Counted from the stretch's first letter, positions 29,986 to 38,938 are shown. The stretch: 58,110 bases of DNA from Calidifontibacillus erzurumensis (GCF_013303125.1 NZ_JABTTE010000023.1:1-58110); one strand, 5' to 3'. Notes: generated from the letters alone by a model not told the origin. Translations and numbers: made by a program.

Positions 29986-31452
29986 ATGATAAATACGATT
30001 ACGATTCTTGGGCTTGGAGCGGGTGATTTAGAACAGCTTTCAGTCGGTGTTTACCGGAAGTTAAAAAATGCCCAGCATCTTTATTTGCGGACAAAAGACC
30101 ATCCGGTAGTCAGTGATTTGTTAAAAGAAGGTATTCAATTTGAAACGTTTGATAAAGTTTATGAAAAACATGATAGCTTTGAAGTTGTCTATGAGGAAAT
30201 CGTAGAAACTCTAATAGAAAAAGTAAAGGAAACGGATCTTACATATGCAGTTCCAGGACATCCGCTTGTTGCCGAAAAAACAGTTAAATTGCTATTGGAG
30301 AGATCCCGTGGGGATCGTTATCATGTGGCAATTGAAGGTGGGCAAAGTTTTTTTGATGCGATGTTTACGGCGCTGAAAATTGACCCTATAGAAGGTTTTC
30401 AGTTTTTGGACGGGACCGATTTGCATGAAAGTCAGTTGAATTTAAGGCAGCATATTATTATCGGCCAAGTTTACGACAGTTTTATCGCCTCAGAAGTAAA
30501 ATTAACCCTCATGGAACGATTGCCGGATGATTATGAAGTTGTGCTAGTGACACAAGCGGGAACGAAGGGTGAAACGATTAAACACTTGCCATTATATGAA
30601 CTTGATCGGGAAGTGGAAATCAACAATTTAACGAGCGTTTATGTGCCGCCTGTTCAAGATGATGAGCTGGTTTATGGTGATTTTCAAAAATTGCGTGAAG
30701 TGATTAGAACTCTTCGCGAACCGAATGGCTGTCCTTGGGATCGGGAACAGACTCATGAATCGTTAAAAAAATATTTAGTAGAAGAAACGTATGAAGTGTT
30801 GGATGCCATTGACAATGGTGATATTGATTTGTTAATTGAAGAGTTGGGCGATGTTCTTTTGCAAGTAATGCTTCATGCACAAATTGGTGAAGATGATGGC
30901 TATTTCAATATTAATGATGTGATTCGTGCTATTACGGAAAAAATGATCCGCCGTCATCCACATGTTTTTGGCGATGTTACGGTACAATCAGCCAAAGATG
31001 TTGTAACAAATTGGGAGCAAATTAAGCGCACCGAGAAGGAGAATGGCAAGGAAGAGGCTTCAATCTTAGACGGTATTCCGAAAGAACTTCCAAGTCTATA
31101 TCGGGCTTATGAATTGCAGAAAAAGGCAGCAAAAGTCGGTTTTGATTGGCAAGATGTTGAACCGATGTGGGAAAAAGTAAAAGAAGAACTCGATGAATTT
31201 CGAAAGGAGGTTATTAGTGACGAGAAAGAGCAAATGAAGAAGGAATTTGGAGATATTCTTTTTGCACTTGTGAATTTGGCCAGATTTTATAAAATTGATC
31301 CTGAAGAAGCGCTACGGTTTACGAACAATAAATTTTATAAACGATTCCGGTTTATTGAAGAAAAAGTGAAAGAAAATGGACAAGTCATTACAGAAATGTC
31401 GCTTGATGAATTGGATGCAATCTGGGAAGAGGCAAAAAAGTATGATTGCTAG
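29986..31452 (+). CDS. yabN: YabN: tetrapyrrole-methylase-like/MazG pyrophosphohydrolase fusion
   Basis: Two-domain protein of 488 residues. The N-terminal part (about 1-210) has the SAM-dependent tetrapyrrole methylase fold (TILGLGAGDLEQLS, YAVPGHPLVAEKT). The C-terminal part (about 225-488) is MazG, a nucleoside triphosphate pyrophosphohydrolase, with metal-binding EETYEVLDAI and EELGDVLLQVMLHAQ and a second half-repeat EFGDILFALVNLAR. A house-cleaning role against non-canonical NTPs is inferred. GGAGGAG lies before the ATG. It is coupled to yabM. Confidence 0.93.
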   Translation: MINTITILGLGAGDLEQLSVGVYRKLKNAQHLYLRTKDHPVVSDLLKEGIQFETFDKVYEKHDSFEVVYEEIVETLIEKVKETDLTYAVPGHPLVAEKTVKLLLERSRGDRYHVAIEGGQSFFDAMFTALKIDPIEGFQFLDGTDLHESQLNLRQHIIIGQVYDSFIASEVKLTLMERLPDDYEVVLVTQAGTKGETIKHLPLYELDREVEINNLTSVYVPPVQDDELVYGDFQKLREVIRTLREPNGCPWDREQTHESLKKYLVEETYEVLDAIDNGDIDLLIEELGDVLLQVMLHAQIGEDDGYFNINDVIRAITEKMIRRHPHVFGDVTVQSAKDVVTNWEQIKRTEKENGKEEASILDGIPKELPSLYRAYELQKKAAKVGFDWQDVEPMWEKVKEELDEFRKEVISDEKEQMKKEFGDILFALVNLARFYKIDPEEALRFTNNKFYKRFRFIEEKVKENGQVITEMSLDELDAIWEEAKKYDC

Positions 31453-31505
31453 GAATGCGATAAAATTTTAAGATGAATGGATGAGAGAGAGGACGTGGCA
31501 TTGAA

Positions 31506-31814
31506 ATGGAGATGCGCTTGGACAAATTTTTAAAAGTATCAAGGCTCATCAAACGGAGAACATTAGCGAAGCAAGTGGCTGATGAAGGTAGAATTACTAT
31601 TAATGGAAATCGGGCGAAAGCAAGTTCAACCGTGAAAGTCGGCGATGAATTAACAATTCGATTTGGCAAAAAATTAGTTACGGTTAAAGTGGAAGAAATA
31701 AAGGATACGACGAAAAAAGAGAATGCAGCTTCTATGTATACAGTTATTAAAGAAGAAAAAATCGATAGCACTGTTGAAGAAGAAAGTGAAGAAGAAAACC
31801 CTTTTGTTTTATAA
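31506..31814 (+). CDS. rqcP: S4-domain ribosome quality-control protein RqcP
   Basis: RNA-binding S4-domain protein (YabO) that works with RqcH in alanine tailing of nascent chains on stalled 50S subunits. In the 102-residue product the S4 core is [21 protein letters not shown]...[22 protein letters not shown]. It is longer than the 86-residue B. subtilis protein owing to an acidic tail ([15 protein letters not shown]). The start could be ATG 31506 or ATG 31512; neither has an ideal ribosome-binding site, and 31512 gives the conserved MRLDK start. The tail's codons are part of a terminator stem. Confidence 0.92.
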   Translation: MEMRLDKFLKVSRLIKRRTLAKQVADEGRITINGNRAKASSTVKVGDELTIRFGKKLVTVKVEEIKDTTKKENAASMYTVIKEEKIDSTVEEESEEENPFVL

Positions 31815-31830
31815 AAAAAGGGTTTTTTTT
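31796..31830 (+). terminator. Terminator inside the 3' end of rqcP
   Basis: AAAACCCTTTT pairs with AAAAAGGGTTTT around the stop codon, followed by TTTT. The left arm lies within the last rqcP codons. Confidence 0.85.
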
Positions 31831-31855
31831 ATGAGTCTCTGTTTTGTTAAGCTTG

Positions 31856-31884
31856 GTCTAAATCGTGCGCTCCTCTCATATAGT
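31856..31884 (+). promoter_or_regulatory. Possible sigma-E promoter of yabPQ
   Basis: CATATAGT (31877-31884) fits the sigma-E -10 (CATACANT) and lies 14 nt from GTCTAAA (31856-31862), a poor match to the -35 KMATATT. yabP and yabQ are sigma-E genes in B. subtilis, which makes this site likely. Confidence 0.5.
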
Positions 31885-31969
31885 GTAGTAGAAGATTTAT
31901 GTACTCAAGAAAGGTACAAAAGTCTCTTTACAACTACTTCAAACATTTTTTACGATAGGAGGGTATGAT

Positions 31970-32275
31970 ATGGATCATTATTATGATATGACATCTTCAA
32001 ATAAAGGGACACCTCCTCAGCATGATGTGATCATGAGAGGGCGTCGAACGTTAGAAATATCAGGAATTAAGCAAGTTGAAAGCTTTGATAATGAAGAATT
32101 TCTATTGGAAACAACGATGGGCTTTCTCGTCATACGCGGTGAAAATTTGCAGATGAAAAATTTAGACGTTGATAAAGGTGTCGTAGCTATTAAAGGGAGA
32201 ATTTCCGCATTAACTTATATTGATGATCAGCATGGGGAGAAAGCTAAAGGTTTCTTTAGCAAGTTGTTCAAATGA
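31970..32275 (+). CDS. yabP: Sporulation protein YabP
   Basis: Small mother-cell sporulation protein of the YabP/YqfC family, beta-rich and of unresolved mechanism. The 101-residue product has the conserved stretches HDVIMRGRRTLEISGIKQVESFDNEEFLLET and IRGENLQMKNLDVDKG, closely matching B. subtilis, and ends GFFSKLFK. GGAGGG lies 7 nt before the ATG. Its stop overlaps the yabQ start (ATGA). Confidence 0.94.
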   Translation: MDHYYDMTSSNKGTPPQHDVIMRGRRTLEISGIKQVESFDNEEFLLETTMGFLVIRGENLQMKNLDVDKGVVAIKGRISALTYIDDQHGEKAKGFFSKLFK

Positions 32276-32883
32276 GTTTAGCCATTCAATTTCATACGAT
32301 GATTGCGATGATCATCATGGGAGGATGGCTAGGGGTTGCATTGGATACATATGGTCGCTTCCTAAAGCGGCCTAAACGCGCCTCTTGGGTATTGTTTCTA
32401 TATGATTTATTATTTTGGATTGTACAGGCCTTACTCTTTTTTTATATTCTTCTGCTTGTGAATGAAGGACAGCTTCGTTTTTATATTATTTTGGCCATCC
32501 TTTGCGGCTATGCTGCCTATCAAAGTCTATTCCGCAATCTTTATTTAAAATTTTTGGAAATGATAATAAAAGGATCGATTTGGACGTATTTTTTCATCAA
32601 ACGTTTATTGACGCTTTTTGTTGTACGCCCAATTCGAGGACTAATAAAACTTTTAATAGCTATTGTCCTTTTTATAGGAAATGTTTTCCTAATGTTAGGA
32701 AAGCTTTTATGGAAGCTTCTTCACATCTTCTTCAACATCATTTATCGACCTATCAAGTGGTTTTTTAAAATATTATGGCGATTTGTGCCAGAAAAGTTCA
32801 AAATGTTTTCTAAAAAAATAGAAGGTTTTTATGTTACAAAGAAGAATATTATAGTAAAATGGTGGAAAAATTTCCGTAAATAA
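32272..32883 (+). CDS. yabQ: Spore cortex protein YabQ
   Basis: Polytopic membrane protein needed for spore cortex formation in B. subtilis. The 203-residue product has about four to five membrane segments (about residues 7-25, 40-62, 65-85, 100-135) and a strongly basic C-terminal tail. The ATG overlaps the yabP stop, so the two are translationally coupled. It is followed by divIC after 16 nt. Confidence 0.93.
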   Translation: MSLAIQFHTMIAMIIMGGWLGVALDTYGRFLKRPKRASWVLFLYDLLFWIVQALLFFYILLLVNEGQLRFYIILAILCGYAAYQSLFRNLYLKFLEMIIKGSIWTYFFIKRLLTLFVVRPIRGLIKLLIAIVLFIGNVFLMLGKLLWKLLHIFFNIIYRPIKWFFKILWRFVPEKFKMFSKKIEGFYVTKKNIIVKWWKNFRK

Positions 32884-32899
32884 GGGGGCAGCCAATTCG

Positions 32900-33265
32900 A
32901 TGGAACCAGTCCGAAGTCGTAAAATTACAGCATTACATCAAAACTACAACCAAGCAGAAATAAAAAAACAGCAAGATTTGAAAAAGAAACGTCTCGGCCT
33001 TTACCGCAGGCTTGTATTTATCGGCCTTCTTGCTCTTGGCATCGGCTATACAATTGGATCCGTCCTCTTATCTCAATCGGAAATCCTTAACGAAAAAATG
33101 AATGAAAAAATAAAGCTTGAAAAAGAGCTTTCGTCACTAAAAGAACAAGAAAGGGATTATCGTGCGGAAATTGTAAAGCTGAATGACGAGGAGTATGTCG
33201 CAAAAGTTGCTAGAAGTGAATATTTTTTATCTGAAGAAGGGGAGATTATTTTTAAGCTGCCTTAA
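32900..33265 (+). CDS. divIC: Cell division protein DivIC
   Basis: Bitopic divisome protein of the FtsB/DivIC family that pairs with FtsL and DivIB. The 121-residue product has a basic cytoplasmic N-terminus (about 1-36), one membrane segment (about 37-57, LVFIGLLALGIGYTIGSVLL), and an extracytoplasmic coiled coil (about 62-95) ending in the EEYVAKVARSEYFLSEEGEIIF motif. The ATG follows GGGGGCAG. It ends the spoVT-to-divIC stretch. Confidence 0.96.
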   Translation: MEPVRSRKITALHQNYNQAEIKKQQDLKKKRLGLYRRLVFIGLLALGIGYTIGSVLLSQSEILNEKMNEKIKLEKELSSLKEQERDYRAEIVKLNDEEYVAKVARSEYFLSEEGEIIFKLP

Positions 33266-33282
33266 GAGGCAATTTGACAATA

Positions 33283-33311
33283 TTGACCGTTATTTTTGAA
33301 TTTAGTATAAT
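33283..33311 (+). promoter_or_regulatory. Sigma-A promoter of yabR
   Basis: TTGACC (33283-33288), a 17-bp spacer and TATAAT (33306-33311), 45 bp before the start codon. Confidence 0.8.
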
Positions 33312-33356
33312 TAAATAAAATGATTTTGTTTATATTCAAGGAGGAACATTTTTTTT

Positions 33357-33791
33357 ATGTCAATTGAAGTAGGCAGCAAGTTACAAGGAAAAGTAACAGG
33401 AATCACCAATTTTGGCGCATTTGTAGAGCTGCCAGAGGGCTCAACAGGTCTTGTCCATATTAGTGAAGTTGCAGATAATTATGTCAAAGACATAAACGAC
33501 TTCTTACATGTGGGCGATGAAGTAACTGTAAAAGTTTTAAATGTTGAGAAAGATGGTAAAATTGGTTTATCTATTAAAAAAGCGAAAGAACAGGCAGAAA
33601 CGGGTGTGAATGAACATTCCCAACGCCAACAGCGCCCACGAAATTTCAAACCTGAAAAGCGCGGTGGTGGTGCTGCCGAATCGTTCGAGTCAAAAATGGC
33701 TCGCTTCTTAAAAGATAGTGAAGATCGCTTAGCATCATTAAAACGCCATACAGAATCAAAACGTGGCGGCCGTGGTGCGCGTAGAGGTTAA
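33357..33791 (+). CDS. yabR: S1 RNA-binding domain protein YabR
   Basis: Single S1-domain protein. In the 144-residue product residues 3-75 form the OB-fold (GSKLQGKVTGITNFGAFVELPEGSTGLVHIS), followed by a basic, low-complexity RGG-like tail ending KRGGRGARRG. It is an RNA-binding protein related to polynucleotide phosphorylase and the general stress protein GSP13; the target RNAs are not known. AGGAGG lies before the ATG. It is transcribed from its own promoter and ends at a terminator, marking the left edge of the accessory roc module. Confidence 0.93.
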   Translation: MSIEVGSKLQGKVTGITNFGAFVELPEGSTGLVHISEVADNYVKDINDFLHVGDEVTVKVLNVEKDGKIGLSIKKAKEQAETGVNEHSQRQQRPRNFKPEKRGGGAAESFESKMARFLKDSEDRLASLKRHTESKRGGRGARRG

Positions 33792-33857
33792 TATCAAAAA
33801 TTATTCAAAGTATGCTTGCTGTCTGTATCAGGGCAAGATCATATATACGAAAGAAAT

Positions 33858-33884
33858 GAAGCACCCGATTGGGTGCTTTTTAGT
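33858..33884 (+). terminator. Terminator after yabR
   Basis: AAGCACCC pairs with GGGTGCTT around a 4-nt loop, followed by a T-rich run. Confidence 0.9.
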
Positions 33885-33901
33885 TTTTTAAACGAAAAAA
33901 G

Positions 33902-33963
33902 TGCAAAAATTTTTTTCATATTATGCGCAAAAATATTAAGCGGTAGACAACTTTTTTTGCATA
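33902..33963. promoter_or_regulatory. Possible RocR upstream activating sites for nhaC
   Basis: TGCAAAAAT (33902-33910), TATGCGCAAAAAT (33922-33934) and, in opposite orientation, TTTTTGCATA (33954-33963) lie about 90-150 bp before the sigma-54 promoter. Similar TTTTTGC/GCAAAAA half-sites precede rocD. The activator assignment is inferred from neighbourhood. Confidence 0.45.
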
Positions 33964-34048
33964 GAGGGAAAGTATAATTGATTGGGTAAAAGACTTGTAT
34001 TATTTTATTGGTCAATTTTCCTCTATAAATTTAAAATATTTTACCATG

Positions 34049-34066
34049 TTGGCATAAACCTTGCAT
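34049..34066 (+). promoter_or_regulatory. Sigma-54 (SigL) promoter of nhaC
   Basis: TTGGCATAAACCTTGCAT: the -24 GG and -12 GC are 10 bp apart, exactly as required for sigma-54. It is nearly the same sequence as the element before rocD. Confidence 0.85.
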
Positions 34067-34117
34067 TAAAAAGGTTGAAATACAGTAAATATTTGAAAAT
34101 TTATAGGAGGAATGATT

Positions 34118-35545
34118 ATGGAGAAAAACGAAATACATATACCTTTTGCTGCTGCAATCATCCCTTTATTAGTCATGATGATTACAATGGCTTTTACTAT
34201 TATTAAATTTGAAGGAAGCCCGCATGTTCCATTAATTGTTGGTGCAGTTGTATCCGCTTTCATTGCGTGGAGATATGGGTATAAGTGGAAAGAAATTGAA
34301 GATGGGTTTTATAAAGGTATCACATTGGCGTTGCCAGCGATCGTCATTGTGATCATCGTTGGTTTGATCATTGGTTCATGGATTGGCGGAGGAATTATCG
34401 CAACGATGATTTATTATGGTCTGAAGTTTCTGAGCCCTTCGATGTTCCTTTTGTCCATTTGTGTCATTTGTGCCATTGTATCTTTAGCAATCGGAAGTTC
34501 TTGGTCAACGATGGGAACCATTGGTGTTGCCGGCATGGGGATTGGCATTAGTATGGGAATTCCAGCGCCAATGATAGCAGGTGCTATTATTTCTGGTGCC
34601 TATTTTGGCGATAAAATGTCACCATTATCTGATACAACGAATTTGGCATCTGGAATTACAAATACGGATTTATTCGAGCATATAAAACATATGTTTTACA
34701 CAACGATACCAGCCCTAGTCATTGCCCTTGTTGTGTATTGGATTTTAGGGAGAAATTATAGCGGAAGCGAACTCAACAATGAAAAGATTTTAGAAGTGAT
34801 GAATGTATTAAATGAAAACTTTTTTATAACCCCTTGGTTGCTTGTTGTTCCGGTATTGATCATTGTTTTAGTTGCATTAAAAGTTCCTGCCTTACCTTCG
34901 TTGATTGTTGGGGTATTGCTAGGTTGGCTTTGCCAAGTTTTTGTTCAAGGCGGCTCTGTTGCAGATGCGGTGAACACATTGCAAGGCGGATTTTCAATTG
35001 AAACAGGAAATGAATTAGTTGATGGTCTCTTAAACCGTGGCGGTATTGATGATATGATGTATACTGTTTCTCTTACAATCGTTGCCATGACTTTTGGCGG
35101 TGTTATGGAACGAACCGGAATGCTCCGTTCAATAGTAGCTCAAATTTCGAAGCTGGCAAAAACTGCACGCAGTCTTGTTGCTACTACAGTCGTATCATCG
35201 TTTTTAACAAATATTACGGCAGCCGAGCAGTATATTTCAATTTTATTGCCTGGCCGTATGTACGCTCAAGCGTTTAAAGAAAAAGGTCTTCAGTCGAAAA
35301 ATCTTTCCCGTGCTTTAGAAGATGGCGGTACGGTCACTTCAGCGTTAGTTCCGTGGAATACGTGCGGTGTTTTTATTTTATCAACACTCGCTGTTCATCC
35401 ATTTGAATATGCGCCTTATGCTATTTTAAATTTCACCGTACCAATATTGTCTATTATCTTTGCTTTCTTAGGAATTAAAATTGCCTATATACGTGAAGAT
35501 GAGAAAATTGAACATGAAATTGCAGAAACGAGAGTAAGTTCTTAG
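34118..35545 (+). CDS. nhaC: NhaC-family antiporter, sigma-54 controlled
   Basis: Membrane transporter of the NhaC ion transporter family. The 475-residue product has about 11-12 hydrophobic segments, with family motifs GSSWSTMGTIGVAGMGIG, GAIISGAYFGDKMSPLSDTTNLASG and the second-half SFLTNITAAEQYISILLPGRMY. The family includes Na+/H+ antiporters but also the malate/lactate antiporter MleN and amino acid carriers. I chose ATG 34118, 7 nt after AGGAGG; ATG 34112 is only 1 nt from it. The sigma-54 promoter and the nearby rocR-rocD-gdh genes suggest an amino acid (arginine or ornithine) or coupled-ion role. The annotation as a sodium/proton antiporter is therefore not secure. Confidence 0.85.
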   Translation: MEKNEIHIPFAAAIIPLLVMMITMAFTIIKFEGSPHVPLIVGAVVSAFIAWRYGYKWKEIEDGFYKGITLALPAIVIVIIVGLIIGSWIGGGIIATMIYYGLKFLSPSMFLLSICVICAIVSLAIGSSWSTMGTIGVAGMGIGISMGIPAPMIAGAIISGAYFGDKMSPLSDTTNLASGITNTDLFEHIKHMFYTTIPALVIALVVYWILGRNYSGSELNNEKILEVMNVLNENFFITPWLLVVPVLIIVLVALKVPALPSLIVGVLLGWLCQVFVQGGSVADAVNTLQGGFSIETGNELVDGLLNRGGIDDMMYTVSLTIVAMTFGGVMERTGMLRSIVAQISKLAKTARSLVATTVVSSFLTNITAAEQYISILLPGRMYAQAFKEKGLQSKNLSRALEDGGTVTSALVPWNTCGVFILSTLAVHPFEYAPYAILNFTVPILSIIFAFLGIKIAYIREDEKIEHEIAETRVSS

Positions 35546-35655
35546 TCTTTTTAGATAAATCTTTTATAAATTTTTTTATTTTTAGTATTTTGTATTGATA
35601 CCTGCATATGATAGTAGAGGTTAGAAAGTAAAAATTGTTTAAGGGGGAAATGATT

Positions 35656-35841
35656 GTGTGGGTTGTAACGCTTTATGCGCATGACCGCATCAAGATGTAC
35701 GAATTTGATAACAAGGAGGAGGCTCAAAAACAATTTGACAACCTGACCGGTTGCAAGATTTTATCCGAAGTCATTTATTTTACGGATTTCGAAGATGCTG
35801 ATGTCATGCCAAAGCGTGAATTAGCGTTTGCCCCTAACTAA
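35656..35841 (+). CDS. Small protein of unknown function
   Basis: I do not know its function. The 61-residue product begins WVVTLYAHDRIKMYEFDNKEEAQ and contains GCKILSEVIYFTD. The alternation of strands and one helix suggests a small alpha/beta fold, and I have the impression that similar short proteins occur in other Bacillaceae. GTG 35656 is 8 nt behind AAGGGGG and gives a WVVT start; ATG 35650 is only 2 nt from that site. It lies between nhaC and the rocR-like gene and ends at a terminator shared with the latter. Confidence 0.65.
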   Translation: MWVVTLYAHDRIKMYEFDNKEEAQKQFDNLTGCKILSEVIYFTDFEDADVMPKRELAFAPN

Positions 35842-35929
35842 TCGATCGTGCAGGTTGAAATTGGAGCAAACGGATGTAAAGTGGACATCGTACAAAACTT
35901 GGAAAGGTTGTTCCATGTCGTATTCAACG

Positions 35930-35960
35930 AAAAAAACTGGGCTTCATACCCAGTTTTTTT
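35930..35960. terminator. Bidirectional terminator between the small ORF and rocR
   Basis: AAAACTGGG pairs with CCCAGTTTT. Seven A residues lie left of the stem and eight T residues right, so it can end transcripts from both convergent genes. Confidence 0.9.
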
Positions 35961-36014
35961 TATGCGCTAAATTTCCAGTTAAACCTTTTCTATTAAGTAA
36001 TAATAATGGAACTT

Positions 36015-37430
36015 TTACTTTTTATTGATATTGTATTTTTTAAGACGGTATTGCAAGTTTTGGCGGCTCATGCCAAGTGCTTCCGCTGCTTTTGTAATAT
36101 TAAACTGATAATGTTTCATAATTTTTGTTAAGTAATATGTTTCGACTTCTTTCAAATATTGATCCAATGGTTTAATATTTTTTCCTTTTTGAGAAATCAA
36201 GTGATTGGATTGAGAGAAAATATCTGCTTCTTTTTTCAATTGTGTTTTATTTCGGAAATGAATTGGCAAATGGATGTACGAAATGAGATCTTCCTGATCA
36301 ATTAAATTCATGGCACCTTCGATAATATGCTCCAGTTCACGAATATTGCCCGGCCAGTCGTAATGATGGAATATATTCAAAACTTCATCATCAATACCTT
36401 TCACATTCATGCCAAACAATTGGTTGTATTTATCAATAAAGTATTGAACAAGCTCAGGAATATCTTCTTTTCTTTCTCTGAGCGGCGGTATAAAAAGGGA
36501 AACAACACTTAGCCGATAATATAAGTCTTTTCGAATCCTCCCTTGGGCAATGGCTTCGAATGGATCTTCATTAATCGTTGCGATGATTCTGACATCAATT
36601 TCACGATCTTTCGTATCACCAATCCGCCGTACTGTTTTTTCTTGTAATACTCGTAAAAGCTTTGCTTGTAAAGCGGGATTAAGGGAATTTAACTCATCGA
36701 GAAGCAATGTTCCGCCTTCAGCTTGTTCAAAAAGTCCAGGCCGTTCAATTGCTCCAGTAAAAGCTCCTTTTTTAGTACCGAACAACAACCCTTCAATTAA
36801 ACTGTCTGGTAAAGCAGCACAATTTTGAGAAATGAAAGGTTTTCCCGAACGGTTACTTCCGTTATGAATGCTTTGAGCAAACAATTCTTTTCCTGTTCCG
36901 GTCTCGCCGACAATAAGTACAGAGGAGCTTGTGCGCGTCACTCTTTTACTTGCTTCAATCACTTCTTGAATTTGTTTGCTCTTTCCAATAATTGAATCAA
37001 ATGTATAACGGGTATTCCCTTTTTTATTCATATTTTCTCTAATAAGCTTTTCAAGCTTCGTAATATCTCGGGCAATTTCAATGGCTCCGATGATTTTGCC
37101 CTCTTCAATAATCGGAAATGTATTATTAATTGTTGTTATTTCTTTTCCGCGAATATTAAAGTATGTTTGTTTAACATTTTTTATCGCATGCCCTTTTTGT
37201 AAAACATCTAAAAGTGTACTGTCTTCGTTTTGATTGAAAGAAAAAACGTCCAAAAGGTTTTTATTAAGAACATCTCCAATATGCATTCCTTCAATTTCGC
37301 TCATTTTCCGATTATAAATAATAGTTTTTCCGTTTTGGTCAATCGCATGGATACCTACATCAATCTCATCGAGAATTCGTTGGAAATATATATTTTTTAC
37401 AGGAATCGTTCCACTATTTTTAGCCGCCAT
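36015..37430 (-). CDS. rocR: RocR-like sigma-54-dependent activator
   Basis: Enhancer-binding protein that drives sigma-54 promoters, in B. subtilis those of arginine and ornithine catabolism. In the 471-residue product a PAS sensor domain spans about residues 10-115 and the AAA+ domain about 140-375, with Walker A GETGTGKE, GAFTGA in FGTKKGAFTGAI, Walker B GGTLLLDELNS and the arginine-finger region LYYRLSV. The Fis-type HTH is NITKAAEALGMSRQNLQYRLKKY at the C-terminus. The EGLLFGTKKGAFTGA stretch is typical of RocR. It is read on the minus strand, preceded by AAAGGGGA. It lies between two sigma-54 promoters that it probably activates. Confidence 0.9.
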   Translation of the reverse strand: MAAKNSGTIPVKNIYFQRILDEIDVGIHAIDQNGKTIIYNRKMSEIEGMHIGDVLNKNLLDVFSFNQNEDSTLLDVLQKGHAIKNVKQTYFNIRGKEITTINNTFPIIEEGKIIGAIEIARDITKLEKLIRENMNKKGNTRYTFDSIIGKSKQIQEVIEASKRVTRTSSSVLIVGETGTGKELFAQSIHNGSNRSGKPFISQNCAALPDSLIEGLLFGTKKGAFTGAIERPGLFEQAEGGTLLLDELNSLNPALQAKLLRVLQEKTVRRIGDTKDREIDVRIIATINEDPFEAIAQGRIRKDLYYRLSVVSLFIPPLRERKEDIPELVQYFIDKYNQLFGMNVKGIDDEVLNIFHHYDWPGNIRELEHIIEGAMNLIDQEDLISYIHLPIHFRNKTQLKKEADIFSQSNHLISQKGKNIKPLDQYLKEVETYYLTKIMKHYQFNITKAAEALGMSRQNLQYRLKKYNINKK

Positions 37431-37535
37431 AGAAGGGTCCCCTTTATAAAATTTACTATTATTTTAGCAAAACAGCTAATAGGAGCAAGAAAAATTTGCA
37501 CTTATTTATTATAGTCAAAATAATAAAGAAAAAAA

Positions 37536-37566
37536 TTTTTGCTCTAATGTTGATAAAAAGCAAAAA
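37536..37566. promoter_or_regulatory. Possible RocR upstream activating site for rocD
   Basis: TTTTTGCT (37536-37543) and AGCAAAAA (37559-37566) form an inverted repeat about 40-70 bp upstream of the rocD sigma-54 promoter. Related half-sites precede nhaC. Confidence 0.5.
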
Positions 37567-37605
37567 AATATTGCATCCAATGATTAATATACCAATAGTT
37601 CAAGG

Positions 37606-37622
37606 TTGGCATATTTCTTGCA
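37606..37622 (+). promoter_or_regulatory. Sigma-54 (SigL) promoter of rocD-gdh
   Basis: TTGGCATATTTCTTGCA: -24 GG and -12 GC separated by 10 bp. It shares TTGGCAT and CTTGCAT with the nhaC promoter. rocDEF is sigma-54 controlled in B. subtilis. Confidence 0.88.
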
Positions 37623-37711
37623 TATATTAAATTATGAGTACGATCAGTAAAGGAATGAGATTCGTGGAAACTTCTTAAACTAGAGTATGAAGACGATAAG
37701 GAGGATATATA

Positions 37712-38938
37712 TTGAACATGGTAGATTCAAAAAACAAAAAATCAACTCAAATCATAGAGCAGACTGAAAAATACGGAGCGAAGAACTATCACCCACTGCC
37801 AATTGTTATTTCGAAGGCAGAAGGCGTGTGGGTGGAAGACCCTGAAGGAAATAAATATATGGATTTTCTTAGTGCATACTCAGCTGTTAACCAAGGACAC
37901 CGTCATCCGAAAATTATCCAAGCTTTAAAAGATCAAGCAGACTTAGTTACCTTAACATCTCGTGCATTCCATAATGATAAGTTAGGGCCTTGGTATGAAA
38001 TGGTTTGTAAATTAACAAACAAAGAAATGGCTTTACCGATGAATACAGGTGCCGAGGCTGTAGAAACAGCTTTTAAAGCAGCACGCCGTTGGGCTTATGA
38101 TGTCAAAGGCGTTCCAGAAAATCAAGCTGAAATTATTGCTTGTTCCGGAAACTTCCATGGTCGAACAATGACTGCGGTTTCTTTGTCATCAGATCCAGAA
38201 TATAAACGAGGCTTTGGACCGATGCTCCCTGGCATTAAAATTGTCCCGTATGGAGATGTGGAAGCTTTAAAAAATGCGATCACCGACAATACAGCTGCTT
38301 TAATCATTGAGCCAATCCAAGGTGAGGCGGGAATTGTCATCCCACCGGAAGGTTATTTGAAGAAAGCGTATGAAGTTTGTAAGGAAAATAATGTTTTATT
38401 TATTGCCGATGAAATTCAGGCAGGTCTTGGCCGCTCCGGAAAAATGTTTGCTTGCGATTGGGAAGATATTGTTCCTGATATGTATATATTAGGAAAAGCT
38501 CTTGGCGGCGGGGTGTTCCCTATTTCTTGCGTTGTTGCCAATAAAGATATTCTTGGTGTGTTCAATCCTGGTTCACACGGCTCTACTTTTGGCGGCAATC
38601 CATTGGCATGTGCCGTTTCCATCGCAGCAATCAATGTTATAGTTGAAGAAAAGCTTGCGGAACGTTCGTTAAAACTTGGAGAATACTTTATTCAAAAATT
38701 AAGAGAGATCAAGAATCCAATCATTAAAGAAGTCCGAGGACGCGGTTTATTTATCGGTGTTGAGCTAACGGAACCAGCACGTAAATATTGTGAAGCATTA
38801 AAAGAAGAAGGTCTCCTTTGTAAAGAAACGCATGAGACGGTCATTCGCTTTGCTCCTCCGTTAGTGATTACCAAAGAAGAACTTGATTGGGCATTTGAGA
38901 GGATACAAAAAGTTTTAGAAAAAGATAAAGCAAATTAA
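37712..38938 (+). CDS. rocD: Ornithine aminotransferase
   Basis: PLP enzyme converting ornithine and 2-oxoglutarate to glutamate semialdehyde and glutamate, in arginine breakdown. The 408-residue product is very close to B. subtilis RocD ([56 protein letters not shown]). The PLP lysine is in [13 protein letters not shown]. Translation starts at TTG 37712, 7 nt after AAGGAGG; ATG 37718 is 13 nt away. It sits 34 nt before the glutamate dehydrogenase gene in one sigma-54-driven unit, so both glutamate molecules can feed straight into 2-oxoglutarate. Confidence 0.96.
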   Translation: MNMVDSKNKKSTQIIEQTEKYGAKNYHPLPIVISKAEGVWVEDPEGNKYMDFLSAYSAVNQGHRHPKIIQALKDQADLVTLTSRAFHNDKLGPWYEMVCKLTNKEMALPMNTGAEAVETAFKAARRWAYDVKGVPENQAEIIACSGNFHGRTMTAVSLSSDPEYKRGFGPMLPGIKIVPYGDVEALKNAITDNTAALIIEPIQGEAGIVIPPEGYLKKAYEVCKENNVLFIADEIQAGLGRSGKMFACDWEDIVPDMYILGKALGGGVFPISCVVANKDILGVFNPGSHGSTFGGNPLACAVSIAAINVIVEEKLAERSLKLGEYFIQKLREIKNPIIKEVRGRGLFIGVELTEPARKYCEALKEEGLLCKETHETVIRFAPPLVITKEELDWAFERIQKVLEKDKAN

